Shown: in pieces, positions 19,260 to 28,608 of the stretch
How positions within the stretch are numbered: the first letter of the stretch is position 1
How the letters are laid out: every line of letters starts with the position of its first letter
DNA from: Pseudomonas anatoliensis
GTDB taxonomy: Bacteria; Pseudomonadota; Gammaproteobacteria; Pseudomonadales; Pseudomonadaceae
Direction: 5' to 3'
DNA: 64,000 nt
Assembly: GCF_017976235.1 (NCBI RefSeq)
Contig: NZ_JACVHC010000003.1
Coordinates: forward strand, 310,001-374,000
The notes under the pieces: generated by a model
Databases searched by the model: none
The model's input: the letters and a program-made list of their open reading frames with translations, nothing else
What the model was told of the DNA's origin: nothing
Made by a program: the position numbers and the translations under genes

Positions 19260-20600
19260 ATGGACACGCTATGCAGCCGGATGCTGCTTTTTCTTTGCCT
19301 GGCGCCATTGATGACGCTGGCCGCCCCGCCCCCGCCGACTCATCAATTCACTCTGCAAAATGGCCTGAAAGTGCTTGTGCGCGAAGACCATCGCGCGCCA
19401 TTGGCAACCTCGCAACTGCGGTTCCAGGTTGGCTCTGCCGACGAGGCGCCGGGTCAGACCGGGCTCTCCCACGCGCTCGAGCACATGCTCTACAAAGGCA
19501 GCAGCAAAACCTGCGCAGGTGAGGCGGCGGCGATTCTTGACACGCTGGGCGCCCGACATAACGCCTCAACCTACAAAGATGCCACGGTTTACTACCAGAC
19601 CCTGGCGCCAAAGTATCTGGGCGTCGCGTTCGAGCTGATGGCTGATCTGATGTCGACCGCCCACTTGCGTGATTCCGATCTGGTCCCGGAAATGGCGGTC
19701 ATTCGCGAAGAGCGTCGCTTGAGGATTGACGATGATAACCATAGTCTGGCCCAAGAGCGCCTGCAGAGCGTGGCACACCTGGCAAGCAGCTATCGCACAC
19801 CGATTATCGGCTGGATGCATGACTTGCACCGGTTAAACGCCGAAAACCTGCGCAAGTGGTATCACCTCCACTACGTACCCGGTAACGCCACGCTGGTCGT
19901 CGTCGGTGATGTGACAGTAGACCAGGTCAAGACGCTCGCAGAGCGCTACTTCGGCCCGCTCGCCACGCGGCCGGCTCCCCGATTATTGCGACCCACCGAG
20001 CTGGCAGCGCCGGGTGAACGCAAGTTGAAGCTTTACCTTCCTGTGCCCGCGCCTCAACTGATCCTGGCCTTTAATGTGCCAGGGCTGGTCACCGCTCAAA
20101 ACCCGCGATCAGCACACGCACTACGTCTGCTCAACATATTGCTGGGCGGTACGAACAGTTCACCTCTGCAAAAACGCCTGCGTTACGCTGATCAGGTTTT
20201 CAGCGAGATCGACACCTCGTATGCCTACCTGACCCGAGGTGACTCGCTACTGACAGTGACAGCCGTACTTGCCGGTACCCATGCCAATGATATCGACGCT
20301 GCCGAGGCGCGGATCTGGAAAATCATCGAAGAACTGCGAACCACTGCACCTGCTCCCGAGGAGCTGGAACGCGCGCGAACTCAGTTGATTGCCAAGCAAG
20401 TGTATGCGCAAGACTCCATCATGGCTCAGGCCAACAGGCTGGCCACACTTGAAAGTATTGGCCTGTCATGGCAATCGATGGATCGGGATGCCGACGAACT
20501 CGCACAGGTGACACCCACTGATATCCAACAGGCTGCCGAGCGCTATCTGACACGAGAGCGTGTGAGCGTCGCCCATGTATTGAAGAAGGTGGCACCATGA
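19260..20600 (+). CDS. M16 zinc metallopeptidase, second paralogue (exported)
   Basis: 446 residues, signal peptide to about residue 21 (MTLAAP). The zinc motif HALEH is at residues 71-75 and the later IREERRLRIDD supplies the third ligand, so it should be active. It closely follows the 15711-17066 protein in order and motifs (VREDHRAP, GLSHALEH, GNATLVVVGDVT) but has diverged. A GAGGAC site precedes the ATG. It overlaps its partner gene by 4 bases. With the next gene it forms a second exported pair, apparently derived by duplication. Confidence 0.88.
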   Translation: MDTLCSRMLLFLCLAPLMTLAAPPPPTHQFTLQNGLKVLVREDHRAPLATSQLRFQVGSADEAPGQTGLSHALEHMLYKGSSKTCAGEAAAILDTLGARHNASTYKDATVYYQTLAPKYLGVAFELMADLMSTAHLRDSDLVPEMAVIREERRLRIDDDNHSLAQERLQSVAHLASSYRTPIIGWMHDLHRLNAENLRKWYHLHYVPGNATLVVVGDVTVDQVKTLAERYFGPLATRPAPRLLRPTELAAPGERKLKLYLPVPAPQLILAFNVPGLVTAQNPRSAHALRLLNILLGGTNSSPLQKRLRYADQVFSEIDTSYAYLTRGDSLLTVTAVLAGTHANDIDAAEARIWKIIEELRTTAPAPEELERARTQLIAKQVYAQDSIMAQANRLATLESIGLSWQSMDRDADELAQVTPTDIQQAAERYLTRERVSVAHVLKKVAP

Positions 20601-22096
20601 TTAGCTACCTTCGTCGACCATGGCGCGTTTGCCTTGTGCTCGGACTAATCGCCTGCCTGACCTGCGCCCGGACATTGGCATCCACGGTCTCCATTACGCC
20701 GGCAAACTTCCCCACGCCGCGCCTGGAATCATTGAAAGAGCTGACACCTGAGCCCATAACGCCACGGGCGACGTCAATCAAGGGCTGGAAAACGCAGACC
20801 GGCACCAAAGTGCTGTTCATCCGCACCACAGAGCTGCCGATGTTCGATCTGCAAGTCAGCTTCACTGCCGGCAGCGCCCGGGACAGCAGCCTGCCGGGAC
20901 TCGCCGCAACGACGCTGAGGATGCTCATTGAAGGCGTGCCGGGTAAAGACTTTCCCGCGATTGTCCAGACATTCGATGATCTCGGTGCGCAGCTTGATTT
21001 GAGCATTGAGCATGAACGCGTCACGCTGTCGTTGCGCAGCTTGAGCAATGCACAGAAAAGTGCACCGGCACTGCAGTTGATTACGCAGATGCTCGGCGAA
21101 TCGCTGTTGACCGACGACGCGTTGAAGAAGGTCAAAAAAGCACTAAAAGACCGTATCGCCAGCGCATCCCGGGACGATGACAAACTGGCGGAGGACCTGG
21201 TCAGGAAACTGCTGGCCCCGAACAGTCCCTACTCAGTGCCGCTCTATGGCACGAATGAGGGTCTGACAGCGATAACACGCACAGACGTGGAGCAATTTCA
21301 CCAGCGCTTCTATACCGCCAGTCAGGCACAAATCACTTTGGTGGGGGATTTGACGCTGGCACAGGCCAAGACGATCAGTCTGCAAATCAGCAATGCCCTG
21401 CCGGTCATGCCTATGGGCGGCACTCCCCCACCGCCTATGCCTGTGCAAACAGCGGACGGCACCGACCTGACCCGTCATGAGGAACGGCCACTGACCCAGA
21501 CCCATCTGAAGCTTGCCCAGCGCAGCGTGTCGCGCCAGCACCCGGACTATGCAGCGTTGTACGTGGCCAATCTGATTTTTGGTGGCACACCCAGCAGTCG
21601 ACTGATGAGTGAACTGCGGGAAAAGCGCGGGCTGGTGTACAACGTACACGCAGAAAACTCCAATTGGGCCACGGCAGGCGTGATGACCATTTCCCTGCAG
21701 GTCAGTCCGTCACTGAGCCAGGCGACGCTGGCATTGACCCGGTCAATGTTCAGTGACTATCTGCGCGACGGGCCGACACAGCAGGAGCTCGACCAGATCA
21801 AGATTCGGTTGGCCAACAGTCGCGCCCTGCAGAGCGCCAGCAACGGACAAATACTCGCCCGACTGGAGGCAATCAACCAACATGACCTGCCACTCGACCT
21901 TGATTACACCGTGCAACAGATACAGCGTCTGACGCTCAAGCAAGTCCACGAAGCAATGAAGCGACACTTGTCCGCCGATCGCTGGCGCGTCGCAACGGTG
22001 GGGGCGACTGTCGTTCAGCAGCCATTGCCGGAGCCACCGCTCGCACCGTCCAGCACCTCATTGCCGAGCATGTGTCGCGCCGAGGCAGCGCTGTAA
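20597..22096 (+). CDS. M16-like inactive partner, second paralogue
   Basis: 499 residues with a signal peptide or anchor (VCLVLGLIACLTCARTLAS). M16 fold without HxxEH; the segment equivalent to the zinc motif is LAATTLRMLIEG. The Arg/Tyr binding motif is kept (SELREKRGLVYNVHAE). A Pro-rich loop (GGTPPPPMPV) and a Pro/Ser-rich tail are additions relative to the first partner. Likely the non-catalytic half of a dimer with the 19260-20600 product. Confidence 0.86.
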   Translation: MISYLRRPWRVCLVLGLIACLTCARTLASTVSITPANFPTPRLESLKELTPEPITPRATSIKGWKTQTGTKVLFIRTTELPMFDLQVSFTAGSARDSSLPGLAATTLRMLIEGVPGKDFPAIVQTFDDLGAQLDLSIEHERVTLSLRSLSNAQKSAPALQLITQMLGESLLTDDALKKVKKALKDRIASASRDDDKLAEDLVRKLLAPNSPYSVPLYGTNEGLTAITRTDVEQFHQRFYTASQAQITLVGDLTLAQAKTISLQISNALPVMPMGGTPPPPMPVQTADGTDLTRHEERPLTQTHLKLAQRSVSRQHPDYAALYVANLIFGGTPSSRLMSELREKRGLVYNVHAENSNWATAGVMTISLQVSPSLSQATLALTRSMFSDYLRDGPTQQELDQIKIRLANSRALQSASNGQILARLEAINQHDLPLDLDYTVQQIQRLTLKQVHEAMKRHLSADRWRVATVGATVVQQPLPEPPLAPSSTSLPSMCRAEAAL

Positions 22097-22141
22097 CGTG
22101 AGCACAAATCCGCTCGCGCGTATTACGGTTGCGGCAACGCA

Positions 22142-22447
22142 GTGCTGCAATATCAGCTTAACAAAACGCCTGGGCCGGCCTTACTGCGTGTCCAGGTAGT
22201 TTTTGCCGACACTTCTCGAACAGCAACACTTCGAAGTTCGCGTTATTCAGTTTGGTTCAACGATAGCTTGAAGGGGCAATCAAAGACCATCGCCCGACTG
22301 GTCACCAATGGTTGCCCATGGCAATTAATGGACCTTGACGTTCCGCCGCTGAGAGAGCTGACCCCTGCTGATATTCAGGGTGCCGCGAAGGCGTTCCTTA
22401 ACCGTGAACGGGCAAGCGTCGGGCGCTCTTACCCTGTCGAGAAATAA
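22142..22447 (+). pseudogene. C-terminal remnant of an M16 catalytic subunit
   Basis: The frame encodes about 100 residues whose last ~55 align with the C-terminal end of the active M16 subunits: WQLMDLDVPPLRELTPADIQ and AAKAFLNRERASVG correspond to WQSMDRDADELAQVTPTDIQ and AAERYLTRERVSVA in the protein at 19260-20600. The earlier part aligns weakly with the KTTAPSAEELERVRAQ helix. No zinc motif, no upstream N-terminal half and no ribosome binding site are present, so this is a truncated copy left from the tandem amplification. Confidence 0.75.
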
Positions 22448-22947
22448 AGCGTCGACACAGGCGCAAGAATCCGCCGAAAATCTACTGGGCCGAACGCTCG
22501 GACCCAGCAAGAATTTCGGCGGATATACCATTCGTATGCAGGTGTAATAGATCGCCTGCCTAACACTCAACACACCCCGCATCGTTGAATTTGAAGTATC
22601 AGGCTCCTTGTTTTAAGGGAATCCACTTTCACCTATTACCGTCGCGAACTATAAAACTCATACAACTAGCAGTCCGACTTTCAAACCATCCAATACAGCA
22701 TTACTCCGCCTGTTATTTAATCGCCACCATCGACCCTCCACCTACCGCACGGGCTTATTACTCACTGCAACAACGAGGCTCTGCAACATTTCTTCAAGGT
22801 ATATCCGGACAGGTTAATTCCCAGCCCGGCCGGACATCACATCAAGCTCACTCAAATAGTAATACATGAAGATTAACGCGAACTTCCATTCGCAGTTCAT
22901 TGTGTCTAAGCGAAATAACTCGCTTAAACATTACGGACTATTCACGG
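22448..22947. other. AT-rich intergenic block before the fused M16 gene
   Basis: About 500 bases clearly richer in A+T than the flanking genes. Frames such as 22585-22869 have no ribosome binding site, no familiar motif and codon use unlike the neighbours, so I do not call them. An ATG at 22866 opens a 32-codon frame ending at 22964 that overlaps the fused gene's start; it is noted, not supported. The block occupies the place where a signal-peptide region would be expected for the following gene. Confidence 0.6.
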
Positions 22948-25644
22948 ATGAATGTAACAACTGAATCACCCTCCAAGGCAACTCATGTATTCACACTCGA
23001 CAATGGTTTGAAGGTCGTCGTGCGCGAAGATCATCGTTCGCCGGTAGTAGCCTCCCAGGTTTGGTATAAAGTCGGCTCAAGCTACGAAGCGCCGGGGCAG
23101 ACAGGCTTGTCCCACGTCCTGGAGCACATGATGTTCAAGGGCAGCAAGACACTCGGCCCAGACGAAGCTTCGCAGATACTGCGCAACCTTGGCGCAGAAG
23201 CAAACGCATATACCGACGCCGATTTCACCGTTTATCACCAGGTACTGGCGCGCGACCATCTGGGCGTGGCTCTGGAACTGGAAGCAGACCGCATGGCCGG
23301 CCTGCGTCTGCAGGCAGACGTGTTCGCCCGCGAGATCGAAGTCGTCAAGGAAGAACGTCGTTTGAGTACTGACGATGTTCCGTTCGCCAAGGCCTACGAA
23401 CTTTTCGCGGCCATGGCCTACCCGACCAGTGGATACCACACGCCCACTATCGGCTGGATGGCTGACCTTGACCGTATGACGGTCGAAGATCTGCGTGGCT
23501 GGTATCAATCCTGGTACATGCCCAACAATGCCATATTGGTTGTGGTCGGCGACGTGACGCTGGATGAAGTCAAAACCCTGGCCCAGCGTTACTTCGGTCC
23601 GATTGCCCGACGCAACGTGCCGCCAGCGAAAATCCCCTTGGAGCTTGCCGAACCTGGCGAACGTCAGCTCACCCTGCACGTGCAGACCCAATTTCCAAGC
23701 CTGATACTGGGCTTCAACGTTCCGAGTATCGTCACCGCTCAAGACAAGCGCGCGGTCACCGCATTGCGCCTGATCTTAGACCTTCTCTCCCTTGGACTCA
23801 GCAGCCGTATTCAGAGCCAACTGGTTCGTGGCGAAGAGTTGATTTCCTCCGGATCCGTCAGCTACGACGCTAATAGCCGTGGCGACAGCCTGTTCACCCT
23901 GACGGTTACGCCGAACGTTCTGAAAAACAGAACTGTGGCACAAGTCGAAGCCGGCTTGTGGAGGCTGCTCGATGAGCTGAAAACTACCCCCCCGTCCACG
24001 ACTGAGATTGAACGGGTGAGCGCGCAAATAATTGCGCGGGAGACCTTCCAGCGAGACTCGATTACCAGCCAGGCCCAAGCCATCGGTGTACAAGAAGGTA
24101 TCGGACGTTCCTGGACGTTCATGGAATCCGATCTGCTCGCCTTGCAGAGCGTAACGCCGCAAGACATCCAGCAGGCCGCGCGCACTTATTTCACTCGCCA
24201 GCGCCTTAGCATCGGGCACGTGCTACCTATGCACGCAAAATCTGAAAGTACCTCTGAAACTACTGTTCCAACCACACCTGAAATCACTCCCGGCGACAAC
24301 TCCAGTCCCGACCGTACATTGCAGTCATTGGCGGAACTCGAAGGAAAAGTCCCGAGCAGTCGCACGCTCGACGTGCAGACCTGGAACACTGTCGAAGGCG
24401 CCAAGGTGATGTTTCTCGCGGCTCCCGAACTGCCAATGTTCGACCTGAAGCTGACCTTCGCCGCAGGCAGTAGCCGTGATGGCGATGCTGGCGGCTTGGC
24501 GATACTGACTAACGGCTTACTCAACGAAGGAGTGGCGGATAAGGATGCTGGCCAAATCGCTGACGTTTTTGAAAGCGTGGGTGCTTCGTTCAAAAACGGC
24601 GTTGAAAACGACACAGCCGTTGCCTCGCTTCGCAGCCTGAGCGCGCTGGATAAACGCGAACCCGTCCTGGCAATGTTTGCAGAACTCACAGGAAAACCGA
24701 CTTTCCCGGACGATGCGGTTCTGCACATCAAGGATCAGGTACTCGCTCGCGTCAACTACTTCAAACAGAACCCTGACGCACAGGCCAACGCAGAACTTCT
24801 CAAACGTGTATATGGCAATCACCCCTACACGACATCCAAATACGGTACTGCGCAATCCGTTGCTGCGATCACACGATCGCAAATCAAGGCGTTTCATGAG
24901 AAAGCTTACGCTGCGGGTAATGCGGTGATTGCGCTGGTGGGCGATCTCTCCCGCGAGGACGCCGAAGCGATTGCAGCACAAGTTTCTTCCTCATTGCCAA
25001 AGGGCCCAGCTCTGACAAAAATCGAACAACCTGTTCAACACGAGGCCAGCACCGTCCACCTCGAGTTTCCAACCAAACAGACCATCCTGCGTCTCTCGCA
25101 GCTGGGCGTCGAGCGCGACGATCCGGACTATGCTGCGGTGGTGATGGGCAACTGGATACTTGGCAGTGGTCCAGGGAGTCGATTGACCACCGAGGTACGT
25201 GAGAGGCGTGGTCTGACTTACGATGTAAGGTCATCGCTGGAACTGTTGCAGGTGCGCGGTCGGTTCTTGATCGAATTGAAAACACGCGCCGACGTTAGCG
25301 AGGCTACGCTGCAACTGGTGAAGGACGTGATCGCCAGCTTCCTGGAAAACGGCCCAACCGAGAAAGAACTCGCCGAGGTCAAGCGCGAACGGACAGGACG
25401 GCTCCTGCGGTCCGCTGCCAGCAATGCCAGCATTGTCAACAAACTCGCCGGCATTGGATTCCGAAACGGGTCTTTGAGCGAAGATGAGGACTTCATTCGG
25501 CAGATCCAGAGTTTAACGGTCGAGCAAGTCAAAACCGCGATGAACAAGCACCTGAGTCTGGATGAAATGGTCATCGTGACCGCTGGCCCGACCGTGCCGC
25601 AAAAGCCATTGCCGGCCCCCATTGCCGAGCCTGCCGCGCAATAA
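22948..25644 (+). CDS. Fused two-subunit M16 peptidase, no visible signal peptide
   Basis: 898 residues from the ATG at 22948. Residues 1 to about 430 match the active subunit (zinc motif HVLEH near residue 60, VVKEERRLSTDD for the third ligand). A Ser/Thr/Pro-rich linker (about 434-460, TVPTTPEITPGD) leads to a complete inactive subunit (LPMFDLKLTFAAGSSRDG, TEVRERRGLTYDVRS). The homology begins exactly after the signal peptide of the first paralogue (THVFTLDNGLK), and the membrane anchor of the second half is missing too. The protein therefore looks cytosolic unless exported by another route. A TTG at 22900 would not add a signal peptide. The ribosome binding site is weak. Confidence 0.85.
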   Translation: MNVTTESPSKATHVFTLDNGLKVVVREDHRSPVVASQVWYKVGSSYEAPGQTGLSHVLEHMMFKGSKTLGPDEASQILRNLGAEANAYTDADFTVYHQVLARDHLGVALELEADRMAGLRLQADVFAREIEVVKEERRLSTDDVPFAKAYELFAAMAYPTSGYHTPTIGWMADLDRMTVEDLRGWYQSWYMPNNAILVVVGDVTLDEVKTLAQRYFGPIARRNVPPAKIPLELAEPGERQLTLHVQTQFPSLILGFNVPSIVTAQDKRAVTALRLILDLLSLGLSSRIQSQLVRGEELISSGSVSYDANSRGDSLFTLTVTPNVLKNRTVAQVEAGLWRLLDELKTTPPSTTEIERVSAQIIARETFQRDSITSQAQAIGVQEGIGRSWTFMESDLLALQSVTPQDIQQAARTYFTRQRLSIGHVLPMHAKSESTSETTVPTTPEITPGDNSSPDRTLQSLAELEGKVPSSRTLDVQTWNTVEGAKVMFLAAPELPMFDLKLTFAAGSSRDGDAGGLAILTNGLLNEGVADKDAGQIADVFESVGASFKNGVENDTAVASLRSLSALDKREPVLAMFAELTGKPTFPDDAVLHIKDQVLARVNYFKQNPDAQANAELLKRVYGNHPYTTSKYGTAQSVAAITRSQIKAFHEKAYAAGNAVIALVGDLSREDAEAIAAQVSSSLPKGPALTKIEQPVQHEASTVHLEFPTKQTILRLSQLGVERDDPDYAAVVMGNWILGSGPGSRLTTEVRERRGLTYDVRSSLELLQVRGRFLIELKTRADVSEATLQLVKDVIASFLENGPTEKELAEVKRERTGRLLRSAASNASIVNKLAGIGFRNGSLSEDEDFIRQIQSLTVEQVKTAMNKHLSLDEMVIVTAGPTVPQKPLPAPIAEPAAQ

Positions 25645-25829
25645 ATCGGAGATCCGCTGGTAATGGCTGACTAATAAGGCTTGCGCGACCTGTCATGGCG
25701 TCAGACGACGGTTAGACCCGGAACACGTGTCGCGCAGACACGAGCTTTGTGGCAAGTTAGGTTTTCATTGAATTTGGCAGTCGCAACAGCGCGCCTGCCG
25801 TTTCATGCATCATTCTTACGAGATTTGCC

Positions 25830-26843
25830 GTGCGCGCATTTACCCCTTCCATCGGTCCCGATTTCCGCTTTACGCCCGCCTTCGGTCTCGGCAACCCGCA
25901 CCTGCAAACCTTGTGGGGACCGCTCTGGCGCAAAACCACCCACCTGGACCGCGAACGTGAACGCTTGTGGCTTGCAGACGGCGACTTCCTCGATCTGGAC
26001 TGGCATGGCCCGCACACCGCCGATGCGCCATTGGTGCTGGTGTTGCACGGCCTGACCGGTTCGTCCAATTCGCCTTATGTCGCCGGCCTGCAAAAAGTGC
26101 TGGGAGCTCAAGGCTGGGCCAGTGTCGCGCTGAACTGGCGCGGCTGTTCGGGCGAGCCGAATCTGCTATCGCGCAGTTACCACTCCGGTGCCAGCGAAGA
26201 CCTCGCCGAAGCCATTCGGCACCTGCGCGCCAAGCGACCGATGGCACCGCTGTATGCCGTCGGTTATTCCCTGGGCGGTAATGTGCTGCTCAAGCACTTG
26301 GGCGAAACCGGCAGCGCCAGCGGCGTACTCGGTGCCGTGGCGGTGTCGGTACCGTTTCGGCTCGATCAATGCGCCGACCGTATCGGCCAGGGTTTTTCGA
26401 AGATCTATCAGGCGCATTTCATGCGTGAGATGGTCGGCTACATCAAGAACAAGCAACGGCAGTTTCAGCACGATGGCCGCGAGGACAGCCTGGCGGAGCT
26501 GGCCGCGCTCGGCTCACTGGAAAACATGCGCACGTTCTGGGATTTCGATGGCCGGGTGACGGCGCCGCTGCACGGATTTACCGATGCGCACGATTACTAC
26601 CGCCGTGCATCCAGCCGCTATTTTCTCGGTGAGATTCGTACGCCGACCCTAATCATTCAGGCAGCGGACGATCCTTTCGTCTTCCCGCACAGCTTGCCGA
26701 GCGTTGAAGAGTTGTCTGCCTGCACGCAATTCGAATTGCAGCCCAAAGGCGGACATGTCGGTTTCGTCGACGGCTCATTGCGTCAGCCGGGCTACTACCT
26801 CGAACGTCGCATCCCGCAATGGCTGGCACGCCTGACGGCTTGA
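25830..26843 (+). CDS. YheT-like alpha/beta hydrolase
   Basis: 337 residues starting with GTG. COG0429/YheT-type hydrolase: FGLGNPHLQTLWGPLWR near the N-terminus, the oxyanion segment LVLHGLTGSS (about residue 71), the nucleophile elbow GYSLGGNVLLKHLGE (Ser near 147), an acid in QAADDPFVFP and the base in GGHVGFVDG. Substrate unknown; probable carboxylesterase. Single gene, convergent with sseA. Confidence 0.88.
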   Translation: MRAFTPSIGPDFRFTPAFGLGNPHLQTLWGPLWRKTTHLDRERERLWLADGDFLDLDWHGPHTADAPLVLVLHGLTGSSNSPYVAGLQKVLGAQGWASVALNWRGCSGEPNLLSRSYHSGASEDLAEAIRHLRAKRPMAPLYAVGYSLGGNVLLKHLGETGSASGVLGAVAVSVPFRLDQCADRIGQGFSKIYQAHFMREMVGYIKNKQRQFQHDGREDSLAELAALGSLENMRTFWDFDGRVTAPLHGFTDAHDYYRRASSRYFLGEIRTPTLIIQAADDPFVFPHSLPSVEELSACTQFELQPKGGHVGFVDGSLRQPGYYLERRIPQWLARLTA

Positions 26844-26904
26844 ACGATCAGGGCGATACTCTTACCTGACGCCATCGCCAGCAGGCTCGCTCCCAAAAGG
26901 GGGG

Positions 26905-27759
26905 TTATTCGCCAGTGGCGATACCGCGCGAAGGCTCGTTGATCCACTCGCTCCACGACCCGGCATACAGCGAACCCAACGGGTACCCCGCCAGACACAG
27001 CGCAAACAGGTTGTGACACGCCGTCACGCCTGAGCCGCAATAGGCAACCAGTTCGGACGGTGAACGCTCGCCAAGCTTCGCGGCAAAGCGCTGTTTGAGC
27101 TGATCGACCGGCAGGAAGCGCCCATCACTGCCCAGGTTGTCGGTAAACGCCGCGCATTGTGCGCCGTGGATGTGTCCGGCAATCGGGTCGATAGGTTCCA
27201 CTTCGCCCTTGAAACGCGGCAAGGCCCGCGCATCGATCAGGGTCAACGCGGGTTGACCGAGGCGTTGCTGCAATTGCTCGGCATTGAGCAGCAGGCTCAT
27301 GTCCGGCTGACCGCTGAAATGACCAGGCGTTAGCGTCGGCGCATCCAGACTCAGCGGCAGACCCGCCGCATGCCAGGCCTTGAGCCCGCCATCGAGAATG
27401 AACACGCCCTCGCGCTTGCCCAGCCATGCCAGCAACCACCATGCGCGCGCCGCGTAGGCACCGGGGCCGTCGTCATACAGAACCACGTCGCTGTCGGCAT
27501 TGATGCCCCAGGCTTGCAGGCGCTCGACCAGCGCTGTCGGCTCGGGCAAAGGATGACGTCCGGTCACGCCTTTGACCACTTTGCCACTGAGGTCGCGCTC
27601 CAGATCAGCGAAACTCGCCCCGGCAATGTGCCCTTCGGCGTAGCTGCGCTGACCGTAATCCGGGTCTTCGAGGGCAAAACGACAATCGAGAATCACCAGC
27701 CCCGATTGCTCCTTGCGGGCATCCAGTGCGTTGGGACTGATCAGTTGCGCAATCGGCAT
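26905..27759 (-). CDS. sseA: Thiosulfate/3-mercaptopyruvate sulfurtransferase
   Basis: 284 residues from the ATG at 27759, which has an AGGAGC site 6-7 bases upstream; a longer start at 27780 lacks one. Two rhodanese domains: the N-terminal is structural, the C-terminal carries the active-site loop CGSGVTA, which favours 3-mercaptopyruvate over thiosulfate. LIDARALPRFKGEVEPIDP is typical. It moves sulfur from mercaptopyruvate to acceptors such as thiols or cyanide. Confidence 0.9.
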   Translation of the reverse strand: MPIAQLISPNALDARKEQSGLVILDCRFALEDPDYGQRSYAEGHIAGASFADLERDLSGKVVKGVTGRHPLPEPTALVERLQAWGINADSDVVLYDDGPGAYAARAWWLLAWLGKREGVFILDGGLKAWHAAGLPLSLDAPTLTPGHFSGQPDMSLLLNAEQLQQRLGQPALTLIDARALPRFKGEVEPIDPIAGHIHGAQCAAFTDNLGSDGRFLPVDQLKQRFAAKLGERSPSELVAYCGSGVTACHNLFALCLAGYPLGSLYAGSWSEWINEPSRGIATGE

Positions 27760-27789
27760 AACGGGCTCCTGTGAATTCAACGAAACGGT

Positions 27790-28461
27790 TTACTTCACGT
27801 CATCGAGGGCCTGGGCCAGCGGCACGTAGAATTCCTCGAACAACGCATTGACCTCTTCACGTGCCTGTTCGGTGACAAACCCGGCCTCCAGTACCAGCAC
27901 CTGGTACACGCCACGCTTGATGGCTTGCTCGCTGAGGTGGTTGGAGTTCTCCCGGGTGGTGCACAAAAAACGCACCCAGGACGTCAGGATGATCCAGGCA
28001 TTGAGGGTCAGGGATTCGATCTGCACGCGGTCCATGTCGAGGATCCCGGCGGCAACAAAACCTTCGTAGATCGCCCCGCCCTGGATCAAGCAGCGCTGGG
28101 AGAACCGTCGATAGCGCGCGGCCAGCTCCGGATCGCTGTCGAGCAGATGTTCGAGGTCGCGGTGCAGAAAGCGATATCGCCACATCGCCGAGAGCAGCTC
28201 CTTGAGATAAAAGCGCTTGTCTTCCACCGTCGCGGCGCGCCCCTGCGGCGGGCGCAGGAAGCTGTCGACAAGGCTCTCGTACTCACTGAACAACACGGCG
28301 ATGATCGCCTGCTTGTTGGGGAAGTGGTAGTAGAGATTGCCCGGAGAAATCTCCATATGGGCAGCAATGTGATTGGTGCTGATGCTGCGCTCGCCCTGCT
28401 GATTGAACAGTTCGAGGCTGTTCAGCACGATACGCTCGCTGGTTTTTATTCGTGGGGCCAT
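27790..28461 (-). CDS. TetR family transcriptional regulator
   Basis: 223 residues. An N-terminal TetR DNA-binding domain (about 8-55) has the HTH STNHIAAHMEISPGNLYYHFPNKQ; the ligand domain matches the TetR_C-type of regulators adjacent to aldehyde dehydrogenase operons. It is divergent from calB with about 147 bases between them, so it probably controls that operon. The region between carries TTTATAGAGCATAGACTCTA-like dyad sequence near 28552-28573, a possible operator. Confidence 0.85.
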   Translation of the reverse strand: MAPRIKTSERIVLNSLELFNQQGERSISTNHIAAHMEISPGNLYYHFPNKQAIIAVLFSEYESLVDSFLRPPQGRAATVEDKRFYLKELLSAMWRYRFLHRDLEHLLDSDPELAARYRRFSQRCLIQGGAIYEGFVAAGILDMDRVQIESLTLNAWIILTSWVRFLCTTRENSNHLSEQAIKRGVYQVLVLEAGFVTEQAREEVNALFEEFYVPLAQALDDVK

Positions 28462-28608
28462 GGCTTGGGCTTTAATTCAGAGTGCGTTGAGGGGCATCTT
28501 ACGACCTAACCGGAAATGGATAAAACACTGCTGTGCATGGAAGTCATTTGACTTTATAGAGCATAGACTCTAAAAAGTGCCTCATTACAATAAAATCCGG
28601 AGCCAACA

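Noticed and set aside
22585..22869. 94-codon open frame in the AT-rich block before the fused M16 gene
   Set aside because: No ribosome binding site, no recognisable motif, no homology to neighbours by eye; AT-rich DNA opens frames by chance. Not enough to call a gene.
22866..22964. 32-codon ATG frame overlapping the start of the fused M16 gene
   Set aside because: Considered as a leader peptide or second small ORF; no convincing ribosome site and no relation to the downstream gene.
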